A stretch of DNA of 64,000 nt from Climacium dendroides (GCA_950106755.1 OX467082.1:9238001-9302000); one strand, 5' to 3'. Positions 24,677 to 38,500 are shown, counted from the first letter of the stretch. Notes: generated by a model not told the origin, from the letters alone. Made by a program: numbers and translations.

Positions 24677-25816
24677 ATGGCATGCGTCTTTAGTGTTGAC
24701 AGGACTCGGCAAATGGTGGAAGAATTCAAGAAAATTGACAACAATCATAGCGCATACAATCAAGAGAGGGTTTTTGGTTTGACATCGTGGGCCCTTGTGG
24801 ATGATCTTTTCAACATGAATGAAACGGTGACCATCAACATTGGTGGTGGACCAACAACCATTGATTGGTCCAAACATAGTTGGGATTTCAAGAATGAAGT
24901 TGGCTCTGCCGTCGACCATAAGGGCAATCCACTACTATTGTGGCCAAATCCTTCGACCTTCGTGTATGATGGTACTATATGTCCCATTTGTCTAAATCCA
25001 TTTGGCCCTTGAGGTGAAATGCACCTAGGCACGTGCGAACACTTGTACCATTCATTCTATCTAATTAGCTTGATGATTGTTCGTCGACGGTGTTCATTGT
25101 GCAAAGCTCCTTTCCATAAGCACTCGTATGAGTTGTTTGGATTAGTTCCCTACATGCCACGACATTGGAAATTCAATGTTCAAAATGCCCCTGATCATTC
25201 TCAGAAGTGGAGAACAGACTTGGTGTGGATTTAAAAATTGAACATCCATTCGTTGGACGAACAACACCTTTGTGCCGAATGGAGTTGGGAAAGAGATTCA
25301 GCTCGAATTGTGAAGGTGTGCCACCACTTGATTCCAATGAAGGACAAGTTCAGCCAAGGACAATAGAATTTCTTCTACCAATGCTTCAATGGGCATTGGA
25401 ACGAGGTTGGACAAAACTTCCAATTTGGACCTCATCCTAAACAATGGTTGTGGGGCGTTGATGGAGTTTGTATTACTAACGACGATGGGATTTGTATGGT
25501 GGATGACATTGACATGCCCGACCTTGATGAACTCGCACAACTATCAGAATCAGAGTGGCGAGAAACCTTTCGAAATGAAGGGATGGACTTCTTGCTTGAA
25601 CAGCATAGCCCGGGAACTCGCCAATGTCTTGAGAGCCTCAAACAATCATAAATCTTGAGGGTTGTATTAGAGGAAGACGGACCAGCGAGAAGAACTCGAT
25701 CCGTAGTTTGTAAACTTCGTTTAGGCTTAGATGAAGACCCTTTCGACATTGCACAAACACATGACAACGAGGCTGGACCAAATGACAGTGCAAGCAATCC
25801 AATGAACATTGACTAA
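24677..25816 (+). pseudogene. RING-like domain ORF, four in-frame stops
   Basis: A single reading frame of 379 codons runs from the ATG at 24,677 to the TAA at 25,814, broken by TGA at 25,010, TAA at 25,232, TAG near 25,364 and TAA near 25,649. Around residue 105 there is a RING-type pattern: CPIC, then GTCEHLYH, then CSLC. One expected ligand (the cysteine after HSF) is missing. The middle is rich in tryptophan and histidine and the C-terminus is acidic. No relative was identified; it is probably a transposon-borne or captured protein. Every stop can be explained by one C-to-T change from CAA, CAG or CGA. Confidence 0.5.
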
Positions 25817-26150
25817 GTACAGTTTAGGGTGTTTCGAGCTTTTAGCTAGTGAACTTATGTTTTCTTAAAAGACTTATATTCCTAGCATTATATAGGTTTA
25901 TAGAATTTTGATCTAGGCAATACAAATTGTTAACTATATTAGACATTGGCACATGCATTTTAGTTGGTGTCATGGTAACATCGTCATATACTTTCCAACT
26001 ATGTATTACATGACGCATATGAAATATATATTATTTTGTTTTGAATTGTTTTGCTCAAAATCACTTCATTTATTTTCTGCACGTACTCATTTGAAACGAC
26101 TTCATACATATAAAAATATTTATATCATGAAATGAAATGTCATTGAATTG
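25817..26150. other. AT-rich intergenic DNA
   Basis: Nothing recognisable; probably the 3' flank of the preceding pseudogene. Confidence 0.5.
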
Positions 26151-28990
26151 GAGTAGGATTCATTTCCAATTTCCAATCAATGAATAAAATTAAGGAAGGA
26201 CCACAAATGTCATTTAGTTGGAAAAAAACGCATTTCAAATGTTGTTAATGAAAGAGAAAAAAATGGCATTCAATTGAGATACCCCAAAAAAAAGGAAAAA
26301 AGAAGGGGGAAAAGTGTATTTCCAATCAATGACCAAAAAAAACTAAGGTTAAGGTGAGAAGGAAATAAAAACATTAAGTGCTTGAGAATTGAAGCAAAAG
26401 AAAAGGAAATAGGAGGAGGAAATATTACCTTAAGAAACTTTGCATTTCTAATCAATGATAAGCAAAAAGAAGGAAGAAAACAAAATACTTTTGTCCCCTA
26501 ATTAAATGTCCCATATACCATACATAAAGGATTAAAAATTTTCTACTCAAGATTTAATGCAAGGTGTCAATTGCCAATCTTGATTTTCTAATGCATATGA
26601 TAGCCTTTAACTTCATTTTCTTTTCTTACCTATTTTGTGTACATGACATGCAAAGAGAATGGAAAGACTTCAATTTGATAGTGTCAAAAAAAATTTAATT
26701 GATTTCGGAATTCGGATACCATAGAACTAAATGGCCTTTAGTTGGAATGTAAGAGTTTTGCTAATCAAGCCCCCCCCCCCAAATAGGAAGTGAATGATAT
26801 AAAAAATTGAGGGCATTGAGGTGGGATGGAACAATTTTGCTAATCAAGCCAAAAAAACCTAGGGAGGGAATGATATAGAAAAAATAAAGGGCATTGGGAT
26901 GGTATGGGATAAAGTTGCAAAAGAAGCTAAAAAAAAATAGGGAGGGAATGCTTTCCAAAAAAATAAATGGCATTGAGTTGGGATAAAATAATCTTGCAAA
27001 TCAAACCAAAAAAAGATTAGAAAGGGTTTAGAGAATAAAAAAATGAAATGGCCTTGGGTTGGGATGGACCAATTTTGCTAATCAAGCACAAAAAAATTAG
27101 GAAGGGAATGATCAATGAAAATGAATGGCATTGAGTTGGAAAAAATTGTGGAAGGAAATAATAATGCCATTTAGTTTTTGTATAACTTGGGATGTTTCAA
27201 TTTTGCTAATAAAGCAAAAAAAATAGGAAAGGGAATGAATCCAAGTTATCCCCCCCAAAATAAATGGCATTGACTTGGAATGTAAGTGCTTTGAAAATCA
27301 ATGCCCCCAAAAGAGGGATGGAGTGACCCAAGCTTTCGTAAATTTAATTTGGGTATTGATTCTAAACTTTACTTACAAGTTAGAGTGATTGACCCTAAAG
27401 GCCTAAACCCCAAACACTAATCCTTGAATTTGTTTTGAGGCAATTGCTAAAGTTGGAATGGTAGTGTATTGTTATCCAAAGCCCAAAAAAATGGGAAAGG
27501 TAAATGGGGATCATTAATTTGGGATGGAAATAGGTATAGGGTTCCAAAAAAATTGGTTACCAAAAAATAAAAAAATATAATGACAAAAAAAAAATTGAAA
27601 GACTTCAAATTCGGGAAGTAAAATGTCATTGAGTTGGAATAGGATTCAATGATAAAAACATGTAGGGAATGAAATGAAATGTCATTGAATTGGAGTAGGG
27701 TTCATTTTCAATCAATAAAAAAAATTAGAGAAGGAAAAAAAATGTCATTCAGTTGGAAAAAAATGTGTTTTAAATGTTGTTAATAAAAGCAAACAAATGT
27801 GAAAGATATATGAAACAAATATCGTTTTTGATTACTAATTTTTTAAAATGAGAAACGGGAAACAAATGGAAAGACTCCAAACTATAACATTTATTATTGA
27901 GTTGGGATGGAAGAGTTCTGCTAATGAATAAAAAAATAGAAAAGGGATTGATAGAACGAAAAAGAGAATGACAATGAGTTCAAATGGAACAAAGTTTGGT
28001 AATTAATGAAACAAAATAAAAGGAAAGAGAATGATGGAAAAAGAAAGAATGGTATTGAGTTAGATGGACAAGTTTTGGTAAATAATAAAGGAAAAAAATA
28101 GAAAAAAAAGATAAAAGGGTTGATGGACCAAAAAAAAATGACAGTGAGGATGAAGGAAAGAGATTTGGTAATCAATGAAGCCAAAAAAAAATTAGGAAAG
28201 GTAATGGAATGATTCAACAAATAAAGAAGTTCATGAGTTTCTCTAATGAAGGAAAAAATATATATCTCCAAAAAATGGCAATGAATTTAGGGAATGATGG
28301 AACAAAAAAAAAGAATGACATGGAGTTGGAATGGTAGAGTTTGTGAAATAATGAAGCCAAAAAAATATAAATGGGATTGATTAAACAAAAAAGAATGGCA
28401 TTGAGTTTGAATGGAAGAGTTCTAAGAATGAAACCAAAAATAAATAGGAATGAGAATGACTGATTAAAAAACAAATGACATTGAATTGGGGTTCAGGGTT
28501 TGGTAATTAATGAAGCAAAAGAAATAAGAAAGTGAATGATTCAACAAATAAAGAATGGCAATCACTTAGGATGGAAGAGTGTTTGGAATGAAGCAAAGAA
28601 AAAAAATACGAAAGGGAATGACTAAACAAAAAATGAATGGCATAGAGTTGGAGTTGGAGAGCTTTGCTAATTAATGGGAAAAAAAATAGGAAAGGGCATG
28701 ATTGAACAAAAAAAAGTTGGCATTCAGTTTTGATGCAAGAGTTTTAGGAATGAAGCCAAAAAAGAAGGAAAAAAAATGATTCAACAAAAAAAGAATGACA
28801 ATGACTTGGCATAAAGGAATTTTAGCATTGGAGGAAAAGAATAGAAGAGTTTGGCTAATTAATGAAGCAAGAAAAATAGAAAAGGAAATGAATTAGGAAA
28901 AAAAATGGCATTGACTTCGGATGGGATAGTTTTGCTTATGATGCAAAAAAAATTGGAAAGGGGATGATGGAATAAAAAATTCAAGTGACG
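26150..28990. repeat. Degenerate tandem repeat, unit about 85-90 bp (A-rich strand)
   Basis: The words AATGGCATTGAGTTGG, GATGGAAGAGTTTTGC, TAATGAAGCAAAAAAA and GGAAAGGGAATGATT recur in this order. This is the reverse complement of the array at 10,440-11,950. It is interrupted by less periodic sequence at 26,450-26,750 and 27,300-27,480. A block at 26,130-26,250 is duplicated near 27,670-27,790. There is a C9-10 run near 26,770. Non-coding. Confidence 0.8.
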
Positions 28991-30014
28991 TATTAAAGGC
29001 CATGAATTTTTTTTTAAATCCCCACTACTTCTTTCATTCTAAACAAATTAAGTTTTACCCTTTTATCTATTAGACTGCATTTCCTAAATATTTCCAAAAT
29101 ATTTTCTCAAAATTTCCTAAACATGTCCTAAATTAAAGAATTTAGAGTTATTTTCTTACAACATAAAATATTTTTTGGTTCAAAGTAGTTTGAAGTGTTA
29201 GAAGTAGAGAACGACATCTTCCACCACAATGAAGGGGACGTGCACTTCCATGAAGTTCCTTCCAAATCTTAGTCCGTTGAGCTCTTTATTTTGGCATCTT
29301 GCTTTCATGGTCTTGTCCGAATTTAAAACAAGTTGTAATTGGATGCGTTAATGGTTCTCCTGCTCCAAGAAAAGGATGGATTCAAGGATCTCATGCCCAA
29401 GTGCATTTCAAAGTCCCTCCTCATGTGCTGTACGAGCACGTCCGCGCCCTAAAGTTTGCGCCCTCACTTCAAGTCTACGCCCTAAAGTCCTAAAACTATA
29501 GAGATTGAAGATGAAAAAAATATGAACACCATTCATGAATTTGAGAGACACATGTGTAGGGGAACATAGTAGTCGTGGTGACACGTGCTTTATTAAACTA
29601 ACCCCTAAGCAAAAACAAGAATATAGTGCACCACAACAATACAAAGCAAAATGGCTTATGTCTTTGCTGAAACTTCTCACCAAAGCACTACTAAGCATGC
29701 ACATACCTAGTTGCTTTGTCATTGTTTAAGATGTCTTCAATGCAATGTAATTGCAGTGGAAAAGTGGAACACCGTCATTGGGCATGACTTTATTTGTCAT
29801 AGGAAATCCACTATTAAGTATATTGATGTCCACTTGAAAGTCAAGCGAGCTATTACTACCAAAGTGCTTCCCTATCTTGGATAGATCTAAAAATTTTACC
29901 ACAAAAAATGGACTATTATGCGCAACTTTCCCAACAAGTTTTATTTAATTTGAACATTGGATGCAAAAGTTACAACATTTTGGAGTTGACTGCTAGACTG
30001 TATGAGGACACTTT
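28991..30014. other. Intergenic, no supported gene
   Basis: A short open stretch at 29,299-29,493 has a protein-like look (VIGCVNGSPAPRKGW, HFKVPPHVLYEHV) but no start context or known domain. The rest is non-coding. Confidence 0.45.
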
Positions 30015-30218
30015 CACTACAAGAGAAAGGGATATTTTAAGTATAGTCCTAGTAGTATAGTCTTTTAAGTAATGAATTTTAAGGCGTCTTTTTAATAAAA
30101 ATTTATTGAAAGTACATGTGTTTTCAGTAAAATTTTACTAAAAAGACACCTTAAAGGTCATTACTTAAAAGACTATACTACTAAGACTATACTTAAAACA
30201 TCCCTTTCTCTTATAATG
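30015..30218. mobile_element. CACTA-type MITE
   Basis: It starts CACTACAAGAGAAAGGGAT and ends in the reverse complement CATTATAAGAGAAAGGGAT, with a long internal hairpin. It is flanked by TTT on both sides, the 3-bp duplication expected for CACTA elements. Confidence 0.85.
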
Positions 30219-31823
30219 TTTTGGTCCCCTTGGGCAATGAGGGGTAAGTGATCATGATCTAGTTTGCAAAAGAGTGGTATGGATGATAACCAATTCATCA
30301 TTCTGATGTACAATGGGCTATCTAGTATATATTGTTTATCTGTTGTTTAGAATAATCCACATGATGGATTGATTCTATTTATATGTGTATTGTTTAGATA
30401 TCTATATACCCTTCTATCTATATCTAAAAGTACAGTTAATCCCTCATGTGGGTTTGTCGTAGCACAGAGAAGCACAAACCCACTAACTAGGTGTTAAATT
30501 GAGGTAAAACACCCAAAGTGACTCGTGTATCGTTCCCACAAGATTTTTACTTGTAGTTTCCGGAAAATGGACCAGTTAGGGATGCGGAAAACAACCCCAA
30601 GGCCAATAAAAACGGAAGGCAAATCTAGAATCTTTCTCTCTACACCCGGATTCCCAGACTCTTCTTCCTTTTAAACCAACCAATTCTTCTCATCCGCACC
30701 AATCTAGGGAGATATCCTCACTATTTCTCTCTAGACTTGGTCTAGTATCCTCGTATCCTCATATCCTCGGATCCGGGTGCGGAACCAGAGTAAGTTTCCT
30801 TGAGGAATCTCTTCTAGGTCCGGATTCGGATTTCGTAACCAAAGCAACCAAAATGGAGTTTAACCTCTTTGCCGGAGGGTTCCGTTCTTGGATTAAGACT
30901 GGACGTGTAAATCCTACCCTTCTAGGGATTAAAGTGGTTGAAGTTCCACTATAAACAACACATATGCAACATAGGATGCGGATTCTTCCTCACAACGGGT
31001 CTGGAAACTAATCCGCGCCCGCAGGTCACTCAGGAAACCCCCACAATCTTCCCAATGCTACAACGACGGATCTACCCGGACCGAATTTTAGGAGTTGGAT
31101 TTGCTATCTTGATAACTAAAAGATCCTAACAGACTTCCGGTTCCTCTCTCCCGGATACAGTGAAACTTCATCAGACGTCAACCAACGCTTATCCTTCTCC
31201 TCAAGGAATTCACCTAGTCTAAGAATGGCTATCCCACTCAAGAGAATCCCAAGAACCTCAGCTGCTAGACTTTCCTCTTAGTACACAAGATTTTCTAAGC
31301 AAAACCCTCTACTACTCCCGAAATCGGATCCCGACAGAATCCGGGGGCTACCTATTCTACTCCACCACGTAGAACTCCAATTTTTCCTACTAACAAAGAT
31401 GCAAACAGTGCTAGTATGACTACACGAAACTGAACCTGCTCAAACCAACGCTTGTAAAGTGGAAAATCTGAATTCAACTTGCAATGTGGAAAAAACAAAC
31501 ATAGGAAAATACCCGGGACTTCAAATCACTTTGAGCCCCTAAAATACTAACCACTTGGGCCTCCTACAAGATCCAAGGAATAAAGCTAAAGTCCAGAGGG
31601 TGACAAGTGTCATTCCCCCTTCAAACCGCGTGAACTTTTCATCCTAAACCGCGTGAACTATAACGCGGTAATTCCCGTAAAAGCCGGATCTCAGATCCGT
31701 AAGTTCCGGATCTGGACCACTAAAAGCCTCCAAGTCAAAAGCACCTAACTAATAGCTTCCTACATAGCAAAACTAAGATCTCAAATCTTTAAAAGCCTGT
31801 ATTACTACAAAATATCTACCTAC

Positions 31824-33332
31824 CTAAATCTTCGGCTGTTTTGGAGAAGGTTCCTCAAACTTCGCGGATCCCTTCCTATGTGGTTGCTTTCTACTTGCCA
31901 AAAGTGTATAGCCAATTGGTACCTTTGCCTTTGAAGGAGTCGGAGCTGTCTTCTTGAAGCTCTTGGGGAAGATGGGGATGGGATCCGATTCCGCATCCGA
32001 CCCGGATTCGGTTTCCAGTCCCGTCTTATCTTCCTCCTCTTCCGAGTTATCAGGCAACTCATCCTCCTCTGATTGCTGGATGGGGGACTCCTCTCTTTCC
32101 TTTGTGCTAGGAGTCTTCCCCTTTGAAGTGTTGGGTGGTGTTGCAGATGGCGACTCGGTACTTCGAGGCGTTTTCACTCTCAACTTCCGGGCCTGGATTT
32201 TGGGACGGGATGTGGGCTTCTTCCCGGTATCCGTCTCTATGGCTGAGCTACTCCTCGGATCTTCCTCAAATCCTCTATGACCCTTCCAAGTAGATCTGCT
32301 CCTCCCGGTTCTAGTTTCTGGGAATCCCTCTCTTCCTCGTGGGGTCCTTTCATCTTCTCTGAGGCGGAAATCCTCCCCGAGTCTCTCTTCCTTTCAGAGG
32401 ATACTTTCCTCCTCTCTGACGACTCTCCCAGATTCCTCATCCGGGCCCTCTTTTCTTTCCTCAGCTACTTGTTCCTCATGATTAGGGATGTTGAGTTTCA
32501 ACATCACAAACTGTGCCTTGTAGAGCACCTTTTCTGCACTCCTCAAGACTCCTACGAACTCATAGAGATGAAAGAGGAATGGACTGATGGTGGTGGCCTT
32601 GGTATTCCTCAAAGTGGAAACCATTTTGCTCACCAAATTCTTCACTATCCCCGCCCAACATACTTTCCTATCTCCACTAAGTGCTCTGAAGATAGTGTTG
32701 GCCCAAGTCACTGTAATCCGGTTTGGCCTTTCCGGATACAGGATGGGCAGCAAGAACTCTAGGACCCTTTTCTCTCTCTCACTCCTACAATCCACTACTG
32801 CGTAGCCATCCTTAGGATTAGGGAGATTCATAAATTTATCCTCCGCGTACTTGTCCGTCCGGGATGCCGTCCCGTCCCCTCCTCGCGGAAAGCGGTAAAC
32901 GTCCCTCCACAGCTCAATAGTCCACTCGCTCGGCTGCGCCCGCACCGTCCTCATCCACTCGTTGGATTGTTCATGCAGCAGCTCCTTCACTATGTCATTG
33001 TCCTTCAATCCCCAAGGTCGAGCCATGAATCCGGTACATCCCATCTGCCCCAGATCCTCTACCAGCTCTACCTTCTCTTTTTTTGTTCTAGGAATGACTG
33101 GTGTAACTACCTTAAGCTTCAGCGCACTCATCCCACTTCCTTCTGCCTTCACCATCGTGCTAGCAGGAAGTTCCTCACTCAAAACTTCAGAACTCGCCTT
33201 TCTAATCTTTAGTTGCTTTCCGCGAAACCAAATTGGGAAACAGGAAATCTCTTCTAGATCACTCATCCAGAATCTCAGCACTTCAAAGCTCACAGCGCCA
33301 TAAATTAACAAGGAACAACAAGTGAGGGCCAA
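31824..33332 (-). CDS. Gag-like transposon protein, one in-frame stop
   Basis: A single frame of 502 codons, interrupted only by a TGA near 32,394. The core near residues 95-160 (MGCTGFMARPWG, EWTIELWRDVYRF) matches the pseudogene at 21,655-23,051. The C-terminal half is charged and serine/glutamate-rich (EEDELPDNSEEEEDK) and ends in a basic tail. No zinc knuckle, protease or polymerase is present. The family is the gag-only plant transposon type, from non-autonomous LTR elements. The stop may be recent; apart from it the frame is remarkably open compared with other elements here. Flanks 30,430-31,820 and 33,333-33,880 are probably element DNA, but LTR ends were not found. Confidence 0.6.
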
Positions 33333-33899
33333 GGTATCCTAACCCCAGGTTTTATACTTTCCCACTTTCCTCACCGTCGAGACTAGCCGTTTTGTAAATA
33401 GCCGTTCCTCGGTAATCCCGGAAAATCAGACCGTTGAACGGTTCCCAATCTCTTCCGATAGATCCGTTTCACCCACGTGTGAACTGATTGGATTCCGGTA
33501 TGGTGTCCGTTGGCTTCCGGTACGTTCCTGGTTACTTTTCCCGTTGATCCTGATGATTCCAGAATGATTCCCGGCCTCCAATCCGGTTCCGGTTTTTGGG
33601 AAGAATGGGAAACTTTGAGTTTCTCCTTAAGAGGGTTATCGTTTAAGCAATCCCCTAATTGTTCTAAACAATAATTTTGGTAATACTTTGAATTTCCTTT
33701 AGGGGAAACCAAAATTTTTACCCTTATCTAGATACTTATCTAGATTACTAAGTAACTAGTCTAACCTTTACATTTCGTTCTCCCACAGGGTTATTCTAAA
33801 CTAATACAAATACAATACAAGTATGGTACAAGACACGAGATACAGGGTATAGATATGAGTAAAGAATATATTTCATATCAAATGCCACCTCCACCTTCA

Positions 33900-36800
33900 C
33901 CTAAAAATTACAAAAGGGTGGAATTAGAGGATACCAAAAAATTTAATTTAATTTAAATTAAACAATTCAATTTAATTTTTTTTCAATTCGGAGATGAATA
34001 TTTTTTTATTTAATTTTTATTTGAACTCATTGTAAACTGCATTAATCTAACTATATATATCAAATCATTCAAGATATATGTTCAAGATATATTTAAAAAA
34101 AATTCACAAATAGTCTTGTCAAACTTCATACCTATAATCAATCAAGATTTAGAGAAAAAAGGTACTCCCTTTGTTCCACAGAAAACCTCTTGATTTCTTT
34201 TTGGTGAGGGGTTAACTGTACTTTTGGGTGAGTGCAAGAAATACTAGTCCTTTTTTGCGTCACACTTCGAGTGATAGAGTTGTCATTGGCCACAACTTTT
34301 GAAGGTTCAAGAAAATGAAGTTGATATTTTTTGGGGAGGTGGAGAACTCCATAGCCACGAGAGGCCATATTTTCTAAGAATTAAAAAAAATTAAATTCTA
34401 ATTAATTTCTAATTTAGCTAATTTGTCACACTTTGTAGTTTAGGGGTTTTTATTACTGGGGAGTATTCAATTTTGATCATTTTGAGCTGAAATTTTTATG
34501 GGCTCTTCCTATAATGTATTTGCATGATCCTACCAAAGGATTTTAAAGAAAACTCAATTTCAAATGCATCATGAGCGCTCGAATAAAGGTCACTTGCGCA
34601 TGCCATTTTGAACAATATAGATGATTTTGGGGGGGGGCGAGTGAAATTTAATGAGGACAAAGTCTATCAAAATGGTCATTTTTTATTTTTAAAAATAATG
34701 GTTCTCTTTTTTTTCTAAAAATTTAAAAGTGGACTTCACTATTTTCAATGAGAAACTGGGACCCCAAGCTACAACAGTACTATAAGACAACATCTAGTAT
34801 TTGGTAATACTCCTATAGCTACCTGCCTTCATCAAGTTCTACCCAAGTGTACAGTAGCTAGACACTTGTCAATTGCAACCTCAATCTGCAATTTTATCAA
34901 CGGTCCATGTAATGCTTTCTAATTCTGCAGTACAGTACTGTCGTACTCATAGTACTAAGTCGCTGAAACTAGGTACTAAGCAAAACGCTACGAAAACTCG
35001 TGAGTCTTTCTTGCACTCACCCTTTTGGTCTTTTCCACGGTCATGCATGCATTCAAGAATCTTTGTACCATCCCTAAGACCTGTGCAAAATTTGTGACGG
35101 AGTCACCATCATTTCGCTAGCTTGACGTGGAAAAGTTGAATAGCAACTTTCTCACTTTGCAACAATGCATGATTGAGACAATCAAGAATGATGGAAACAA
35201 CAAGTATAAGATGCCTTATATGGGCAAGGTCCAACTTGCAAGGAGAGGAATGCTCCCTATTCGTCTAACTTGTTCGTCTAACTTGTCCTACAGAGGTCGT
35301 TCAACATGGCCAACACTTATTGTATGGTTAAGATCAGTAAAAGGGAGTTTTTTCTGTGGAACAAGAGCTATCCTTGATTTGGAGTTTTTTTTGGAACAGA
35401 GGAAGTACTTTTCTAGTCACCCCAATACGGGATACTTTCTGACACTTCAAGTCAATTTTGTACTTACACGCTTCGTCATGGATCACTACGGATTCTTTTT
35501 TTATTCTATGCGAATCTTTAGCTCTGTGCGATGTAACTCCATTCGGTCACTGCTTATCACAGCAAGATAGGTTCGGGAAGGTGGGAGAGCACTTCACGTT
35601 TCTTATTATGCTAATGCATTTTGTCATCGACTTTTTGTTCACTTGACCGTGTATCACTGATCAGTGTCACTCAGTGCGTTACCCCAAGAGAGGATACTTA
35701 TCGCCATATTTTCAGGTTAGAAAAAACGCATATGTGTCATACTATTCAGTACTAATCTAAGTACTACACAAGTTACGTACTGCCTATCGTAACTCAATAT
35801 TTCAAAAAATTAATTTCAAACCCTATGAGTCCTGCTAAGTCATTCCAGTCATGGCTATGAATTTGCAAAGTGTGTCATACTTGATAGGGCGGGAGGGTGA
35901 GGACCCTATCAGTCACTCACTTTTATCTACATCGATGTCTCATTAGTAATTACTTACACTCAAGATGCATAATCAATAGTACCTTGGGTACTTTATCAGA
36001 GGCAGTTTATTCACATTGGTACTTAAGCAGTGATCAATCACAGATCATTAAATAGAAGCACAACTTATAATCAGTAACATTTCCATATATGTAACCAGTA
36101 TCGAGTAACCTCTCAGATCCATAAGCAGAGGCTAAATTATAATCGGTATTAATTTCAGATACATAACCAGTATCAAAAGAGTTGTGTGCCGATTTCCTGT
36201 TTGTGAGTATTAGCTACGATGTCCTCAGTATCGATCTCTGATACCTAACCAATGGCACGTAAATTGGATTCTCAATCGAGACGAGTTCATTAACTGAGCA
36301 ATTCAAGTATGCTTCATACATACAGCGACTCCAAAGTCTGAGTCAATGTTGTGTTCATTTTCATTGCATGCACCATATGTTCAATTTGAGTGGACAAAAC
36401 CCAAAAGACCAAACATGAACCTTGTAATACACTTCATACACTACAATTCACAAAAAACTTGAAGCAAAAAGCAATTACGGTTTGGAAGTAAATGAATTCC
36501 AAAGCTAACCATCCCATAGACTCAGTTTTTGAAACAGGTTTCATAATCACTCCAAAAATTGTTTATGCTTTTGTTTTGAACGTGGATGACTTCAATATTT
36601 TATAGCATGTTGTTGTACATCATTTAAGACTCATTCTCATTGGATTTTAAAAAATTTGAAATATGTATGCATCAAAAATTCTATTTAAAGAAGAAAATAT
36701 AGATAATTTTACTTTGAATGGAATTTGAAATTTTTTTTGGGACCAAAGACTTGGGATATCAATTATAGTCATAGATGACCAATGGGTTGCAATTTGAGTT

Positions 36801-37080
36801 GTTGTTGCATGTATTTTGAGTAGATTTGAACATATTTGTTGTGATACATAATAAACACAAATCATTTTAATTTTAATTTAGCAACCAAAGTCCAAAACAA
36901 TTATTTTTACTACAATCTTTTCAATTTGAACACATTAGATTGTACTAAGGGTTGTCTATAGTACATTTATTTGAAGTGCAAGTGATTTGATGAGGCAAAA
37001 AAACAATAATATGAAACCAAAATTTTGATTTATTTGAAATAAATGTGGTGGCAGTGACGATTCAAACCCGAAGATTGATG
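33900..37080. other. Intergenic AT-rich DNA
   Basis: No coding sequence, structured repeat or RNA gene was recognised. There is a G-run near 34,631. Short ORFs such as 35,127-35,570 have no domain and lie in unremarkable sequence. Confidence 0.55.
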
Positions 37081-37321
37081 AGGACCTCTTGAGAGAGATC
37101 CTTGGCATTGTCCTCAAAATGATGGTTCCCGTGAAGAAGAATACATGCCTGGTAGTGAATTGGAAGGAGGGAATGCAACTGAGGAGAACTTCAATTGGGC
37201 GCAGAGGTTGGATGCGGAAGAGGCGTTCTACGAACAAATCGCACTAGCACAAGGGATTTTCAAGCCTCCCGAAGAGTGCAAAACAACGGAAGATGACGAA
37301 GAATCTACCGAGTTGTAGTAG
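37081..37321 (+). pseudogene. Coding-like acidic exon, unidentified
   Basis: A frame without a start codon runs from near 37,081 to a TAG near 37,319, encoding about 79 residues: an acidic segment (REEEYMPGSELEGGNATEEN), then NFNWAQRLDAEEAFYEQIA and an acidic tail. It is GC-rich against an AT-rich background, which suggests real or former coding sequence. No family recognised. Confidence 0.3.
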
Positions 37322-37457
37322 TCGTCGTGATTGTCCTACGGCAACGTCCACGTACCAGTCACGAGGCCAGTCCCAATTTGGGCAGCGATGAGGGATTTCG
37401 ATGGATTTGTGGAGTTTTCAATGGGAGGTTCCTTGTTCCCTAGAGTTTAATTAGAAT

Positions 37458-37555
37458 GCAGGGGTGGAGTTGGTTTAGAAATCATGAAATTTTGCCCCGT
37501 CAGAGGTGAACAGAAAACTAGTACCCTACCATTCTAAACTAACTCCACCCCTACA
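37458..37555. mobile_element. hAT-like MITE, about 98 bp
   Basis: Inverted ends GGGGTGGAGTTGGTTTAGAA and TTCTAAACTAACTCCACCCC, with the CAGGGG-type start of hAT elements. A target duplication could not be confirmed. Confidence 0.6.
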
Positions 37556-37929
37556 TGATCAATTTTTCTATACGCAATGTCACCTGAACTCCCAAGAAGA
37601 AAAGTTCAACATTTGTGCAGAAGACGCACGATTCCATGAGCATTCTCTGAAGACACAAACCCTAATTTTAAGAGCCTTATATGTAGAGTTGTGTCACAAT
37701 TTTTGGCTCCGGAATCATGCCAATTTAACTAAATTGACGATGATGGAAGCATAGTTTAGTGATGATTAGTCGGTCCGCGCTTGAAACTTACACTTCGTCC
37801 AATTCATGCCCAAGCCTGTTTAGGGTCAGTACAATATTGGCATTATCGTTGCTGCAAACAGTCAATTAAGGGTTGCGCGTCCCTGTGAGGTATCTAAGGT
37901 CGATCACCCCCCGAAGCTCGTTTCTGAAG

Positions 37930-38500
37930 GCAGAAGAGTCATTTATTGCATTACAGGTTTCACTGTCCTGACCACCATGTACAGGTTACAGACGTGTTCA
38001 TGAATCCTCACTAAACTAGAGACACGAACTTGCAAAAGCCATACCTACCAGGAAGAGCTAGAGCTGGATGGAGCAACCAGTGCACCTCTTGTACATAGAA
38101 CTATAAATGAACCATGTTCACCTTCACCTATACTTACTAACACCCAACGAATGTGTGGTTTCTTCTCAACCCCAGATTTTAAAGGCAAATGAATCATAAT
38201 TTACTGCATTATTGGTTTCATTGTCAACCACATAACGGTGACAGACGTGCTTATGAATCGTCACTAAACTAGAGACATAATCTTGTAAAAATCATGCTAG
38301 GAAGATCTAAGGTAAGGCTGTGGCAAAATGTGCACCTCGTGTTACGTAGAACTATCAAAATACCACATTTTCCTTCAACGATCTTATAAACCTCCAAATA
38401 TCATACTAGGGAGAAGAGCTCTAAATTGCAAACAGCGCAGCTCGTGTACGTCGAACTGCAAATGAATCATATTTTCCTTCACCTATACTTAATGAATCCC
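37930..38500. repeat. Tandem duplication, units of about 160-250 bp, downstream of GLP C
   Basis: The words CTCACTAAACTAGAGACA and GTGCACCTC..GTAGAACTA recur at 38,007, 38,263 and, in part, 38,400-38,500 (CTCGTGTACGTCGAACT). Three diverged units. Non-coding. Confidence 0.65.
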
